Below are positions 16,779-25,274 of a stretch of 64,000 nt of DNA, piece after piece. Under the pieces are notes generated by a model. That model did no database searches and was not told where the DNA came from. It saw only the letters and a program-made list of their open reading frames with translations. The position numbers and the translations under genes are program-made. This DNA is from Sphingomonadaceae bacterium 3R27C6. Its GTDB lineage: Bacteria > Pseudomonadota > Alphaproteobacteria > Sphingomonadales > Sphingomonadaceae. Position 1 is the stretch's first letter. Every line of letters starts with the position of its first letter. The DNA is taken from assembly GCA_005503215.1 (NCBI GenBank), contig SCNS01000009.1:1-64000 (forward strand). Reading direction: 5' to 3'.

Positions 16779-17543
16779 TCAGCCGCCGTAGGCACCGCGC
16801 AGCGCCGCGAGCGACGCGTCGTGGGTCAGGTCGAGCTGCAGCGGGGTGACCGAGATATAATTGTCATCGATCGCCTCTAGGTCGCTGTCGTGGCCGAGGC
16901 TGTGCTCGATGCCGTGGAGGCCGAACCAATAATAGCGATAGCCGCGCGGGTCGGTGCCCTCGACGATCGAGCCGCGGCCATAATCGTGGAAGCCCTGCCG
17001 CGTGACGCGGATGCCCTGCACCTCGGCGGCGGGGATCGCGGGGAAGTTGATGTTGATCAGCGTGCGCGGCGCCATCTCCATGTCGAGCAACGGGCGGAGC
17101 ACCTTGGCGCCCCAGACTTCGGCCGCCTCGAACGGCACGCTGTCGCCCATGCCTTCCTTGGCATAAACTTGGCTGAGCGCGATCGAAGGGATGCCCGCGA
17201 GCGCGCCCTCGATCGCTGCCGAGACGGTGCCCGAATAAGTGACGTCGTCGCCGAGGTTGGCGCCGCGGTTGACGCCCGAAAGGATCAGGTCAGGCTTTTC
17301 GGGCATCAGCTTGCCGATCGCCATCATCACCGAATCGGTCGGGGTGCCGCTGCACGACCAGCGCCGCTCTTCGTGCTGGCGGATGCGCACGGGGCGCGAG
17401 AGGGTGAGCGAGTGGCCGGCGCCCGACTGTTCCTCGGCGGGCGCGCAGACCCAGATGTCGTCCGAAAGCTGGTGCGCGATCGCCTCCAGCACCGCCATGC
17501 CCGGGGCGTGATAGCCGTCGTCGTTGGTGAGGAGGATGCGCAC
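16779..17543 (-). CDS. surE: 5'/3'-nucleotidase SurE
   Basis: Metal-dependent nucleoside-monophosphate phosphatase, 254 residues. It opens MRILLTNDDGYHAPG, with the metal ligands Asp8 and Asp9; the conserved Ser lies in EEQSGAGHSLTL and the Asn in SGVNRGANLGDDVTYSGTV. Length is normal. It acts in the cytoplasm in nucleotide clean-up and stationary-phase survival. It sits between serS (96 bases upstream, separated by a palindromic repeat) and the NlpD-like gene, an order common in alphaproteobacteria. Confidence 0.97.
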   Translation of the reverse strand: MRILLTNDDGYHAPGMAVLEAIAHQLSDDIWVCAPAEEQSGAGHSLTLSRPVRIRQHEERRWSCSGTPTDSVMMAIGKLMPEKPDLILSGVNRGANLGDDVTYSGTVSAAIEGALAGIPSIALSQVYAKEGMGDSVPFEAAEVWGAKVLRPLLDMEMAPRTLININFPAIPAAEVQGIRVTRQGFHDYGRGSIVEGTDPRGYRYYWFGLHGIEHSLGHDSDLEAIDDNYISVTPLQLDLTHDASLAALRGAYGG

Positions 17544-17562
17544 GTTTCTGTCTCTCTTTCTT

Positions 17563-17634
17563 CGTCATCCCGGACTTGATCCGGGATCCATTCGGCGGTG
17601 GCGTCATGGACCCCGGATCAAGTCCGGGGTGACG
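17563..17634. repeat. 72-bp palindromic intergenic repeat (REP-like)
   Basis: Begins CGTCATCCCGGACTTGATCC and ends with its near-complement (GGATCAAGTCCGGGGTGACG), forming a long hairpin with a short variable centre. It fills almost the whole gap between serS and surE. It ends in neither direction with a T-run, so it is not a standard terminator. Confidence 0.8.
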
Positions 17635-17639
17635 ACTGT

Positions 17640-18920
17640 TTAGTTGGCCGGGGTGAGCTTGGTGATCCCGCCCATGTAAGGAAGGAGCGCCTTCGGAATA
17701 TCGACACTCCCGTCGGCCTGTTGGTAATTTTCGAGGATCGCGACGAGGGTGCGCCCGACCGCGAGGCCCGAGCCGTTGAGCGTGTGGACGAACTCGTTGC
17801 CCTTTACGTCCTCGCGGCGGAAGCGCGTGTTCATGCGGCGCGCCTGGAAATCGCCGCAGTTCGAACAGCTCGAAATCTCGCGATAGGCATTCTGGCCCGG
17901 GAGCCACACCTCGAGGTCATAGGTCTTGCGCGCGGCAAAGCCCATGTCGCCGCTGCACAGCAGCATCTTGCGGTACGGAAGTTCAAGCGCCTCAAGGATC
18001 GTTTCGGCGGCGCGTGTCTTGCGTTCAAGCTCGGCATCGCTGTCCTCGGGGCGGACGATCGAAACGAGCTCGACCTTCCAGAACTGATGCTGGCGGATAT
18101 AGCCGCGCGTGTCGCGTCCCGCCGACCCGGCTTCGGAGCGGAAGCAAGGGGTGAGCGCGGTCATGCGGATCGGCAGATCGGCTTCGGGCAGGATTTCCTC
18201 GCGCACCGCGTTGGTCAGGCTCATCTCCGAGGTCGAGATCAGCCAGCGGCCGTCGGTGGTCTGAAACAGATCCTCGCGGAACTTGGGAAGCTGCGTGGTG
18301 CCATAGGCGGCTTCGTCGCGGACCATTAGCGGGGTCGCACACTCGGTATAGCCCGCCTCATTGGTCTGCCGGTCGAGCATGAACTGGCCGATCGCGCGTT
18401 CGAGCCGCGCCATCTGGCCCTTCAGGAAGGCGAAGCGCGCGCCCGACATCTTCGCGGCGGTCTCGAAGTCGAGGCCGAGCGCGGGGGCGAAATCGGCATG
18501 TTCCTGTGGCGTGAAATCGAACGTGCGCGGCGTGCCCCAGCGCGCGATCTCGACATTGCCGTCCTCGTCCTCGCCCGCGGGGACGTCGGCGAGCGGGATG
18601 TTCGGGATCGCGGCGAGAATGTCCTGCAACGCGGCAAGCTGTTCGCGCTCGGCGTCTTCTTTCGCGGGAAGTGCGGTCTTGAGGTCGGCGACCTCGGTCT
18701 TCAAGGCTTCGGCCTTGTCCTTGTCGCCCTGCGCCATCGCCTGGCCGATCAGCTTCGACGCTTCATTGCGGCGCGCGAGCGAGCCCTGAATTTCGGTCTG
18801 CAACGCGCGCAGCGACGCGTCGGCCGCCACGATCTGTGCGGACAGGGGTTCGAGGCCGCGGCGCGCGAGGCCGGCGTCGAACGCTTCGGGATTTTCCCGG
18901 ATCAGGCGGATATCGTGCAT
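17640..18920 (-). CDS. serS: seryl-tRNA synthetase
   Basis: Class II aminoacyl-tRNA synthetase that charges tRNA-Ser, 426 residues. [21 protein letters not shown] is the typical start of the N-terminal coiled-coil arm (about residues 1-110), which holds tRNA-Ser. Class II motif 2 ([15 protein letters not shown]) and motif 3 near the C-terminus ([18 protein letters not shown]) are intact. ATG 18920 is chosen over an upstream start because the conserved helix begins there. It is the first gene of serS-surE-nlpD-like-K+ channel. Confidence 0.97.
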   Translation of the reverse strand: MHDIRLIRENPEAFDAGLARRGLEPLSAQIVAADASLRALQTEIQGSLARRNEASKLIGQAMAQGDKDKAEALKTEVADLKTALPAKEDAEREQLAALQDILAAIPNIPLADVPAGEDEDGNVEIARWGTPRTFDFTPQEHADFAPALGLDFETAAKMSGARFAFLKGQMARLERAIGQFMLDRQTNEAGYTECATPLMVRDEAAYGTTQLPKFREDLFQTTDGRWLISTSEMSLTNAVREEILPEADLPIRMTALTPCFRSEAGSAGRDTRGYIRQHQFWKVELVSIVRPEDSDAELERKTRAAETILEALELPYRKMLLCSGDMGFAARKTYDLEVWLPGQNAYREISSCSNCGDFQARRMNTRFRREDVKGNEFVHTLNGSGLAVGRTLVAILENYQQADGSVDIPKALLPYMGGITKLTPAN

Positions 18921-18962
18921 GCGCCGCGCTATGGCGTTGCCGCCCGCGCCGCGCAAGCCGTC

Positions 18963-19424
18963 TTAGCGTTCCAGCAATGCCGCCAACTGGCCGAGCACCG
19001 TGCCCCAACCTTCGCGGAAACCCATTTCCTCATGCTTCGCGCTGTCCTCGGGATTCTTGTGCAGCACGCGCGCCGAATAGAGCGTGCCACCATCCTTGGC
19101 CCCGAAGGTCAGGATCGCGGTCATCGCGAGCCAGGGCTCGGCGGGCTGCCAGCCTTCGGTCAGCACGGTGGTAAAGACGAGGCGCTTTTCGGGGATGGCT
19201 TCCAGGAAGCAGCCATCGACATGCGGCTGGAAATCGTCCGCGCCCGCCTCGCGCATCCGCGTAACGAACCCGCCGCCGGGGCGGAGGTCCAGCTTGTCGA
19301 CGCGGCATTCGATGGGCGCCGGGATCCACCATCGCGCGAGTTTCGCCGGGTCGCTCCAGGCGTCCCACACCGCCGACGGCGGGGCGGCGATGTGGCGGGA
19401 AATGGTGAGTTCGCTTTTGCTCAT
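18963..19424 (-). CDS. SRPBCC (AHSA1-like) domain protein
   Basis: A 153-residue single START/AHSA1-type domain, recognisable from its start (ISRHIAAPPSAVWDAWSDP) and the W-x-P-x-P-x-E segment. This fold makes a hydrophobic ligand-binding cavity. No ligand can be inferred. The start codon overlaps the stop of the ArsR-family regulator by four bases (ATGA), so the pair is co-translated. ArsR-SRPBCC pairs are common in proteobacteria, where the regulator controls its own operon. Confidence 0.9.
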   Translation of the reverse strand: MSKSELTISRHIAAPPSAVWDAWSDPAKLARWWIPAPIECRVDKLDLRPGGGFVTRMREAGADDFQPHVDGCFLEAIPEKRLVFTTVLTEGWQPAEPWLAMTAILTFGAKDGGTLYSARVLHKNPEDSAKHEEMGFREGWGTVLGQLAALLER

Positions 19425-19765
19425 GCGTTTTGCTCCGGGGGTGTTTGCGATTCGACGAAGTCGGCGAGACGGTCGGTGCGGCCCTGCCAGATCGCGCGTT
19501 GCTGCGAGAGCCAGCCTTCCGCCGCCGCGAGCCGCTCGGCATCGACGCGGCAGGTGCGGACGCGGCCGTGCTTTTCGGTGTGGATCAACCCCGACATTTC
19601 GAGAACCGACAGATGCTTGAGAAAGGCGGGGAGGCCCATTTCGAACGGCTCGGACAGCTGCTTTACCGGCGCCGCGCCTTTGAGCAGGCGGCTGACGACC
19701 GCGCGGCGCGTCGGGTCGGCGAGCGCGTGGAAAAGCGAATCGAGCGCGGCTTGTTGGTTCACCAT
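19421..19765 (-). CDS. ArsR-family winged-helix repressor
   Basis: A 114-residue winged-helix regulator: LFHALADPTRRAVVSRLL begins the fold, KQLSEPFEMGLPAFLKHLSVL is the recognition region, and SGLIHTEKHGRVRTCRV is the wing. No metal-binding CxC motif is present, so it is not a typical metal sensor and belongs with the SdpR-like group found beside SRPBCC genes. A palindrome 18 bases upstream of its start is a likely operator (separate entry), implying autoregulation. Confidence 0.92.
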   Translation of the reverse strand: MVNQQAALDSLFHALADPTRRAVVSRLLKGAAPVKQLSEPFEMGLPAFLKHLSVLEMSGLIHTEKHGRVRTCRVDAERLAAAEGWLSQQRAIWQGRTDRLADFVESQTPPEQNA

Positions 19766-19783
19766 GTGGCGAACTATATAATT

Positions 19784-19803
19784 AGTTTCCCATATGGTAA
19801 ACT
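19784..19803 (-). promoter_or_regulatory. probable operator of the ArsR/SRPBCC operon
   Basis: AGTTTCCCATATGGTAAACT is a 20-bp near-perfect palindrome (only positions 6 and 15 mismatch), centred on CCATATGG. It lies 18 bases upstream of the repressor start codon, a normal place for an autoregulatory site. Confidence 0.6.
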
Positions 19804-19818
19804 GATTCTCGTCGCGCG

Positions 19819-19852
19819 TAAAAAAGGGCCGCCCCCGAGGGGGCAGCCCTTA
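19819..19852 (-). terminator. intrinsic terminator of the Ser-rich surface protein gene
   Basis: Read on the minus strand: a GC-rich stem (AAGGGCTGCCCCC, short loop, GGGGGCGGCCCTT) followed by a run of seven T. It lies 44 bases beyond the stop of the gene at 19896. Confidence 0.85.
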
Positions 19853-19895
19853 GTTCGGTGGTCTGGGTTAGCCCCCCGGACCGCCAGTGGATTTC

Positions 19896-21029
19896 TCAAG
19901 CCGCGTTGGCGTCGTCGTCGTTGCGGTTCGCCGCGCGGCGCCGCACGACAAGCGCAGCGGCTGCAGCGCCGAACAATAGCATCATCGGCGGCGCGGGAAC
20001 AGGGGTCGGATCGCCCGAGGAGCTGCTGGTGCTGCCGCCCGAGCTCGACGAAGAGGACGAGGAGCTGCTGCTCGACGAGGAGGAAGACGACGAGCTGGTG
20101 CTGCCGGTCGAACCGAAGCTGCTGCTGCCGCCGGTCGCGCCGCTCGACGTGCTGCTGCTCGACGAGGAAGACGAAGACGAGCTCGACGACGAGCTGCTGG
20201 AGCCGCCCGAGCTGCCGTGCGACGAACTGCCCCAACCCGAGCTGCCCTTCGATGAGCTGCCGCCCGAAGAGGACGAGCTCGACGACGAAGAGGAGGAGGA
20301 CGAACTCGACGACGAGCTGCTGCTCGACGAGGAGGTGCTGACGTTGCCCGAAGAAGTCGAAACATTACCCGACGAGGTCGAGGTGCTGACGCTGCCGGTC
20401 GAGGTCGAGACGCCGCCCGTCGACGTCGAAGTCGAAACGCCGCCCGTCGAGGTGGACACGCCGCCCGTGGACGTCGAGACACCGCCCGTCGAGGTCGACA
20501 CCCCGCCCGTGGACGTCGAGACGCCGCCGGTCGAGGTCGAGACGCCCGACGAGGTGCTGGAGGTCGTGCTGAGGCCGCCGGTCGTCGTCGAGGTGACGAC
20601 GATGCTGCCGCTGCTGCCGCCGCCGCTGCTGCCGCCGAAGAAACCGCCGAAGAAGCCGCCGCCGAAACCGCCGCCAAAGCCGCCGCCGATCACCGTCACG
20701 CCGCCGCCGCTGCTGCCGCCTTCAAAACCGCCGCGCGGGAAGGGCGCATAGGGGATGGGGGGCAGCGGGATCGTCTGCGTCACGACTTGCTGTTGCGGGG
20801 TCGCGGTGCGGATGATGCGCTTCGTCGTGACGACGCGGCGCACGCGCTTCACGGGCTTGCGCGCCGCATGGCGTTTGCGCACGACCTTCTTGCCGACGCA
20901 CGGCGAACAGGACTGGACGGTCTGCGCGCGCGCCTTCGGGACGTCGGCGATCTGCATCGCGCCGCTACCGATGATCGCCCCGCCGCAGGTGCAGGCGCAA
21001 AGCTTGGCAAGGGCCATTCGGACAGACAT
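19896..21029 (-). CDS. Ser/Gly-rich repetitive surface protein with VPAP-type C-terminal sorting tail
   Basis: A 377-residue exported protein of low complexity. An N-terminal signal-like segment (MSVRMALAKLCACTCGG, to about residue 36) is followed by a small Cys motif (SCSPC) and a basic Arg/Lys region to about 75. Next comes a Gly-rich block (GGGFGGGFGGG), seven-residue VSTSTGG repeats at about 161-210, and then long Ser runs. The last 40 residues are PVPAPP, a hydrophobic helix of about 14 residues and RRR, the layout of PEP-CTERM/VPLPA-type sorting signals cut and anchored by exosortase. The acidic reading frame on the opposite strand is a shadow of this skewed sequence. It has its own terminator. 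Its job, perhaps as an envelope or matrix component, is inferred; no exosortase gene is in the window. Confidence 0.7.
   Translation of the reverse strand: MSVRMALAKLCACTCGGAIIGSGAMQIADVPKARAQTVQSCSPCVGKKVVRKRHAARKPVKRVRRVVTTKRIIRTATPQQQVVTQTIPLPPIPYAPFPRGGFEGGSSGGGVTVIGGGFGGGFGGGFFGGFFGGSSGGGSSGSIVVTSTTTGGLSTTSSTSSGVSTSTGGVSTSTGGVSTSTGGVSTSTGGVSTSTGGVSTSTSTGGVSTSTGSVSTSTSSGNVSTSSGNVSTSSSSSSSSSSSSSSSSSSSSSSSGGSSSKGSSGWGSSSHGSSGGSSSSSSSSSSSSSSSSSTSSGATGGSSSFGSTGSTSSSSSSSSSSSSSSSSSSSGGSTSSSSGDPTPVPAPPMMLLFGAAAAALVVRRRAANRNDDDANAA
20398..20553. repeat. 21-bp imperfect tandem repeats inside the Ser-rich gene
   Basis: About seven imperfect copies of a unit like GACGTCGAGACGCCGCCCGT encode the VSTSTGG heptads on the minus strand. 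The copies differ mainly at third codon positions, and one is lengthened by six bases. Recombination or slippage here would change the protein length by whole heptads. Confidence 0.75.
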
Positions 21030-21466
21030 AGGTTTTTCTTTCTTTCCCGTTGCAGGTGCGAAGGCCCATCGACCGGCACCCCCCGTTCACTTTCGCTATA
21101 ACGCAAAAGGCCAAAGCTTTATGAACACGGCAATTGCGTTAACCGCGTTCATCTGTCCGAGAGCGGGAAATGCCGCGCGGAATCAACCAAAATCCCGGTA
21201 TCTGTCCCAAAACAGAACGGATTATGCAACAATTCTATGCAATTGGTTAACCTTCGGACCTAAATCGCGTCGCGCGATGGTGTCCGGCGAGCTGCCACTG
21301 GGCGGCAGAATCGCCCCCGACGCCATGCCGGTTCATCGCCGCTTCACGGGTCGTCGTTATCGGCAGCTTGGCGCTTGTATCGTTGCCAGCGGCTGGGTAT
21401 AGGCGCGCCACTCCCCGAGCTGTTTAACAGCCCGTAAGGTGACAGGAAAGGACGCGAGAGCCCCTC
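21030..21466. other. intergenic region between the Ser-rich gene and dksA
   Basis: 437 bases without a convincing gene. It is less GC-rich than its neighbours around 21080-21260 and must hold the divergent promoters of both genes. I looked for a sigma-54 (-24/-12) site for the surface protein, as known for some PEP-CTERM genes, and did not find one. The dksA ribosome-binding site (AGGAAAGGA) is just upstream of 21467. Confidence 0.5.
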
Positions 21467-21928
21467 ATGCCGACCAAGATTGCCGACGTTGGCGCTGACG
21501 CGCTTCGCGAAGCCAAATCCAATCTCGATTCGGATTATGTCCCCGGCGACGACGAAGAGTTTATGAACGAGCGGCAGCAGGATTATTTCCGCGGCCTGCT
21601 GCGCGCCTGGAAAAAGTCGATCCTCTCCGAATCCGAATCGACGCTGGCGCATCTTCAGGACGGCCCGCTGCGCGAACCCGACCTCGCCGACCGCGCGTCG
21701 AGCGAGACCGACTGGGCGATCGAGCTGCGCACGCGCGACCGCCAGCGCAAGCTGATCGCCAAGATCGATTCGGCGATCCGCCGAATCGACGAAGGCGAAT
21801 ATGGCTATTGCGCGGTCACTGGCGAGCCGATCTCGCTCGCGCGCCTGCAGGCCCGCCCGATCGCGACGATGACGCTGGAGGCGCAGGAGCGCCACGAGCG
21901 CAACGAACGGATTTCACGCGAAGATTAG
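21467..21928 (+). CDS. dksA: RNA polymerase-binding transcription factor DksA (alphaproteobacterial type)
   Basis: Cytosolic ppGpp cofactor that binds the secondary channel of RNA polymerase; 153 residues. The coiled-coil (about 45-100) carries the conserved acidic tip region (ADRASSETDWAIELR) and leads into the globular end YGYCAVTGEP...ARP. Only one of the four zinc cysteines of enterobacterial DksA remains (Cys in YGYC); the others are Thr, Thr and Ala. This loss is usual for alphaproteobacteria, so it is not a defect. The length is normal. It is single, with its own promoter region. Confidence 0.95.
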   Translation: MPTKIADVGADALREAKSNLDSDYVPGDDEEFMNERQQDYFRGLLRAWKKSILSESESTLAHLQDGPLREPDLADRASSETDWAIELRTRDRQRKLIAKIDSAIRRIDEGEYGYCAVTGEPISLARLQARPIATMTLEAQERHERNERISRED

Positions 21929-22012
21929 TCGTAGAGGACCGCGGTCCATTTACGATTCCGCAACGACCCGGTCCTAGATTCCGCTCCTCAATCACAAGAG
22001 GAACGGGGCGTA

Positions 22013-22402
22013 ATGGATTCACTAGGACCCAGATCGGTCGACGAGGAGGTCGCTGCGCTGTCGCGCGGTGCCGATCGCGACAGCCTGTTCCTGCAGGCCG
22101 GCCTGATCCTGCCCGGCAGCCCGGACCCCGTTACCGTGCGCGTGCGCAACCTGTCGCCCGGCGGCATGCTGGCCGAGGCGAACGTCAAGGTCGCGCAGGG
22201 CACGGCGGTCGAGGTCGACCTGCGCAATGTTGGCCCGGTCGCGGGCCGCGTGATCTGGGTGGGCGAGGGCAAGTTCGGTATTGCGTTCGACCGTCAGGTC
22301 GACCCGCAGGCTGTGCGTCGTCAGGTGGTTTCAGAGTCCGATTTGCCGCCGCATCTTCGGCGCACGGGCCTCGAGAAAGGCCCCCTCTATCGCCGGCGCT
22401 GA
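22013..22402 (+). CDS. PilZ domain protein
   Basis: A 129-residue protein with one PilZ-type beta-barrel. The family's N-x-S-x-x-G motif is present as NLSPGG at about residues 43-48, and the fold runs to about residue 95 with a basic C-terminal tail. A clear RxxxR cyclic-di-GMP arginine pair is not evident, so binding of the second messenger is uncertain. It follows dksA by 84 bases in the same direction, with a good ribosome-binding site (AGAGGA) before ATG 22013. Confidence 0.8.
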   Translation: MDSLGPRSVDEEVAALSRGADRDSLFLQAGLILPGSPDPVTVRVRNLSPGGMLAEANVKVAQGTAVEVDLRNVGPVAGRVIWVGEGKFGIAFDRQVDPQAVRRQVVSESDLPPHLRRTGLEKGPLYRRR

Positions 22403-22447
22403 TGCGTCCTTCACAGGGTGGCATCAGCGGGGCGATAGCGCTGGCGA

Positions 22448-22606
22448 TCAGGCGATCGTCAGCATTTCCTCCTTGAGTTTCAGTTTCTGCTTCTTGAGCT
22501 GCGCGACGACTCCGGTATCGGGGGCGGGACGGCGCTCTTCATTCGCAATTTTCGCATCGAGGTCCGCGTGACGGGACTTCAGGGTGGAAAGGTGCGACGT
22601 GCTCAT
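22448..22606 (-). CDS. DUF465 (YdcH-like) small protein
   Basis: A 52-residue helical protein: LKSRHADLDAKIANEE, then LKKQKLKLKEEM, the two-helix hairpin typical of DUF465. ATG 22606 is preceded by AGGAG at seven bases, which is why it is preferred over ATG 22612. Function unknown; probably cytosolic. A second DUF465 gene lies 124 bases away in divergent orientation. Confidence 0.85.
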   Translation of the reverse strand: MSTSHLSTLKSRHADLDAKIANEERRPAPDTGVVAQLKKQKLKLKEEMLTIA

Positions 22607-22729
22607 TGGCATTCTCCTTTTCGACTCGATGGGCAGGTCGAATTAAATCACGAAATCGCCCCGATGTCGTGGCGATTCGGCCAAGCGGTCCCCGTTGCGG
22701 ACCAGTGGTGAACGTGGCAGGGAGGCGAT

Positions 22730-22927
22730 GTGAACCCCGAGGAAATTACCCAGCGCCTGGAACTGCTTCGCATCGAGCATCGCGACCTCGATGCGGCGAT
22801 CATTGCGCTCGGCACCGCGGCGGTTCCCGACCAGCTGCAGCTCGCGCGCCTGAAAAAACGCAAGCTGCGCCTCCGCGACGAAATCTCCTGGTGCGAGGAT
22901 CAGCTGCTTCCCGACATCATCGCGTAA
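22730..22927 (+). CDS. DUF465 (YdcH-like) small protein
   Basis: A 65-residue helical hairpin: LELLRIEHRDLDAAIIAL, then LARLKKRKLRLRDEI. It matches the DUF465 pattern and is a diverged paralog of the gene at 22448-22606, with which it shares the K-K-x-K-L-x-L-[RK]-[DE]-E core. Ribosome-binding site AGGGAGG. Function unknown. Confidence 0.85.
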   Translation: MNPEEITQRLELLRIEHRDLDAAIIALGTAAVPDQLQLARLKKRKLRLRDEISWCEDQLLPDIIA

Positions 22928-23038
22928 CGGCTTGAATCAAAACGGGACGGCCGGTGCCCGTATTTTCATGGTTACCGACGTTGCGGACCCGATGGTCGGC
23001 ATGGCATCTCCCGCGTCATGGTCGGTGGGGACACGAAC

Positions 23039-23485
23039 ATGATGGCAATCGATGTGCCGGTGCAACGCGCACAGGTCGAAAATCTCTATGTCGAGGCGAT
23101 GCTGCTCGCCGACGAGGCGCACGCCGCTTTTGCCGTGCAGCGCGACCTAGGGCGTGCCGGCGGCGACGCGGCGGCGCAGATCGGCCTTGCGTGCGAATCG
23201 TTGAAGACGACGACGCGGCTGATGCATGTCATCGCCTGGCTGCTTCATCGCCGCGCGATGTTCGCGGGCGACCCGGGGGCGGGGCCGCACGACAGCGCGG
23301 CGCGGATCGGCGAGGCCGTCGCGGCCGACTGGGATATCTGCGCGAGCTTCGATGTGTCGGTGCGCCGGATTGTTTCGGCGAGCGAGCGCCTGTTCGAGCG
23401 GATCGCGATGCTGGAGGCCGGCTGGGAAGCGCCGGCCGTGACGCCGGTGCAGCAATTGCTGGCGCGGCTGGAGGCGCGGCTCTGA
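23039..23485 (+). CDS. rcdA: DUF1465 / RcdA-like protein
   Basis: An all-helical protein of about 148 residues in the DUF1465 family, to which the Caulobacter adaptor RcdA (regulator of CtrA degradation) belongs. Recognised from VENLYVEAMLLADEAHAAF and the SLKTTTRLMHVIAWLLHRRA segment. In Caulobacter RcdA helps ClpXP deliver CtrA for proteolysis during the cell cycle; the same role here is inferred from family. GGTGGGG is eight bases before ATG 23039; ATG 23018 is also open. It is the last gene before the convergent DUF2332 gene. Confidence 0.75.
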   Translation: MMAIDVPVQRAQVENLYVEAMLLADEAHAAFAVQRDLGRAGGDAAAQIGLACESLKTTTRLMHVIAWLLHRRAMFAGDPGAGPHDSAARIGEAVAADWDICASFDVSVRRIVSASERLFERIAMLEAGWEAPAVTPVQQLLARLEARL

Positions 23486-23498
23486 CGGAGAAGGGCGT

Positions 23499-24578
23499 TT
23501 AGCCCAGCCACTCGATCCAAGCGCCGTGCGCGTGTGCTTGGGCAATTTTCCTCGGCGCCTCGCCGCCCGGCCAGTGGCGCACGACCAGTTCATGATGATG
23601 CACCGTGCGGTTCGCCTCGAGCGCCACCCATGCGAGCGGCCGGTCGGCGGTCGCGCGCTTGCCGGCTTCCTCCATCGCGGCGGTCACCCGCGCCTGCTGG
23701 TCAGCGGGGATATATTGCCAGACGACCGAATGCATCAGCACGCGGGTCGTCCCTTCAGCTTGCGGTTTCGCGAGTTCGGCCTCGACGAAATCTGCAGCGG
23801 TCGCACGGATCAGTCGCGGTGGGTCCTCGGTCGCCGCCGCAATCGCCGCCTCGATGCGCGCGAAGCGGATATGATGCTCGGGCCAGATATAGGCTTTCAA
23901 CCGCAGCGCCTGCACAGGATCGGTCAGGTCGACGGGGGCGACGTCGCAGCCCTTGAGGCCGGCGAATTCGATCGCATGCTGCGGCGGATGGTCGCCGCGC
24001 CATTGGGGGGTGAAGGCGATCGCGCCGGGCTGCGGCCCGACATGCACGCCGCCAAGGTCGTAATGATAGCGGTCAATCATCAGGTTGATCCCGCCGCTTG
24101 ACCCGATTTCGCGGCAGTCGAAACACGGGGGCAGGCCTTTGTCGGCGAGCCAGAGCATCGCCGCGATAAAGTTCGACGAGCGCCCCGCCTCGTTGGTCTG
24201 CGGCGGGCCGTCGAGCCAGGGAAGCAGCGCCGCCTCGTGCCGCGCGACGACCGCAGCGATGATCGTGGCGTCGTTGATGTCCTCCGAATCCGCATAGATG
24301 GGGGCGAGCTCGTGCGCGGTTCCCGTCAGGTGCAGCGCGTGGATGCCGCCCGCGGCGCGCAGCGGCAGCGCGTCGGCGAGCGGCGGACCCTTCCACCCGG
24401 CGATCCGGCGCGCGAATTCGCTCGCCGGCTTGCCGAGCAATGCGCCGAGCGCGCCAACGACGCGGGCGGTGACGCGGGCGTCGTTGGCGCGGCAATAGGC
24501 GACCTGGTTGGCGAAAGCGGTGCGCACGGCCTTCGGGCCGGTCTCGGCCATGTCGATGAACTCGTAGCGCTCGCTCAT
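23499..24578 (-). CDS. DUF2332 family protein
   Basis: A 359-residue cytosolic protein matching the DUF2332 family ([10 protein letters not shown]..., then [30 protein letters not shown]..., a glycine-rich loop, and a His-rich C-terminal part). Members look like SAM-methyltransferase relatives and have no known function. No signal peptide. It is divergent from hisG, with 39 bases between start codons. Confidence 0.85.
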   Translation of the reverse strand: MSERYEFIDMAETGPKAVRTAFANQVAYCRANDARVTARVVGALGALLGKPASEFARRIAGWKGPPLADALPLRAAGGIHALHLTGTAHELAPIYADSEDINDATIIAAVVARHEAALLPWLDGPPQTNEAGRSSNFIAAMLWLADKGLPPCFDCREIGSSGGINLMIDRYHYDLGGVHVGPQPGAIAFTPQWRGDHPPQHAIEFAGLKGCDVAPVDLTDPVQALRLKAYIWPEHHIRFARIEAAIAAATEDPPRLIRATAADFVEAELAKPQAEGTTRVLMHSVVWQYIPADQQARVTAAMEEAGKRATADRPLAWVALEANRTVHHHELVVRHWPGGEAPRKIAQAHAHGAWIEWLG

Positions 24579-24617
24579 TGCCCTTTTTCCTCTCGCCGCT
24601 TATGGGCGCGCAAGCTT

Positions 24618-25274
24618 ATGCCCGAACCGATCATCTTTGCCATCCCGAAGGGGCGCATCCTCGACGAGGCGCTGCCCCTGCTTGCGCGCGTCGGGATAGA
24701 GCCGTCGGACGAGTTTTTCGATAAGAAAAGCAGGGCGTTAGTTTTTGGGACAAATCAGCCGCACATCTCGCTGATCCGCGTGCGCGCGTTCGACGTCGCG
24801 ACCTTCGTCGCGCATGGCGCGGCGCAGCTCGGCATCGTCGGATCGGACGTCGTCGACGAGTTCGATTATAGCGAGCTTTACGCGCCGGTGGACCTCGGCA
24901 TCGGTCATTGCCGCCTGTCGCTCGCGGGGCCCGAGGGCAGCGCGCCGCCGGGGCTGGGCGAAAGCCATATCCGCGTCGCGACCAAATATCCCGGAACGAC
25001 GCGCCGCTGGTTCGAGGCGCAGGGCATCCAGGCCGAGTGCATCAAATTGAACGGTGCGATGGAAATCGCGCCGAAGCTGGGGCTTGCCTCGCACATCGTC
25101 GATCTGGTTTCGACCGGGCGCACGCTCGTCGAAAATGCGCTCGCCGAGCAGAAGATCATCAGCGAGGTCTCGGCGCGGCTGATCGTCAACCGCGCGGCGT
25201 TCAAGCTGCGTTCGGCCGAGGTGCCGGCACTCGTCGAGAAATTCCGGCAGGCGGTGGGCGATGCGGCGGCTTGA
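24618..25274 (+). CDS. hisG: ATP phosphoribosyltransferase, short form
   Basis: First enzyme of histidine biosynthesis, joining ATP and [24 protein letters not shown] is the conserved start, and [14 protein letters not shown] contains the PRPP-binding segment. At 218 residues it is the short form, without the C-terminal histidine-sensing domain, so it should need HisZ as regulatory subunit. No hisZ is in the window. It overlaps hisD by 14 bases and heads the operon hisG-hisD-nusB. Confidence 0.95.
   Translation: MPEPIIFAIPKGRILDEALPLLARVGIEPSDEFFDKKSRALVFGTNQPHISLIRVRAFDVATFVAHGAAQLGIVGSDVVDEFDYSELYAPVDLGIGHCRLSLAGPEGSAPPGLGESHIRVATKYPGTTRRWFEAQGIQAECIKLNGAMEIAPKLGLASHIVDLVSTGRTLVENALAEQKIISEVSARLIVNRAAFKLRSAEVPALVEKFRQAVGDAAA

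Noticed and set aside
19858..20751. Long acidic Asp/Glu/Leu/Pro-rich frame (297 codons) on the plus strand
   Set aside because: It is the complement of the Ser-rich gene; the skew of the Ser codons forces open frames. The minus-strand protein has a signal-like start, sorting tail and terminator.
21467..21928. dksA as a defective gene because three zinc cysteines are missing
   Set aside because: The one-Cys pattern with TGEP and ARP segments is normal for alphaproteobacterial DksA.
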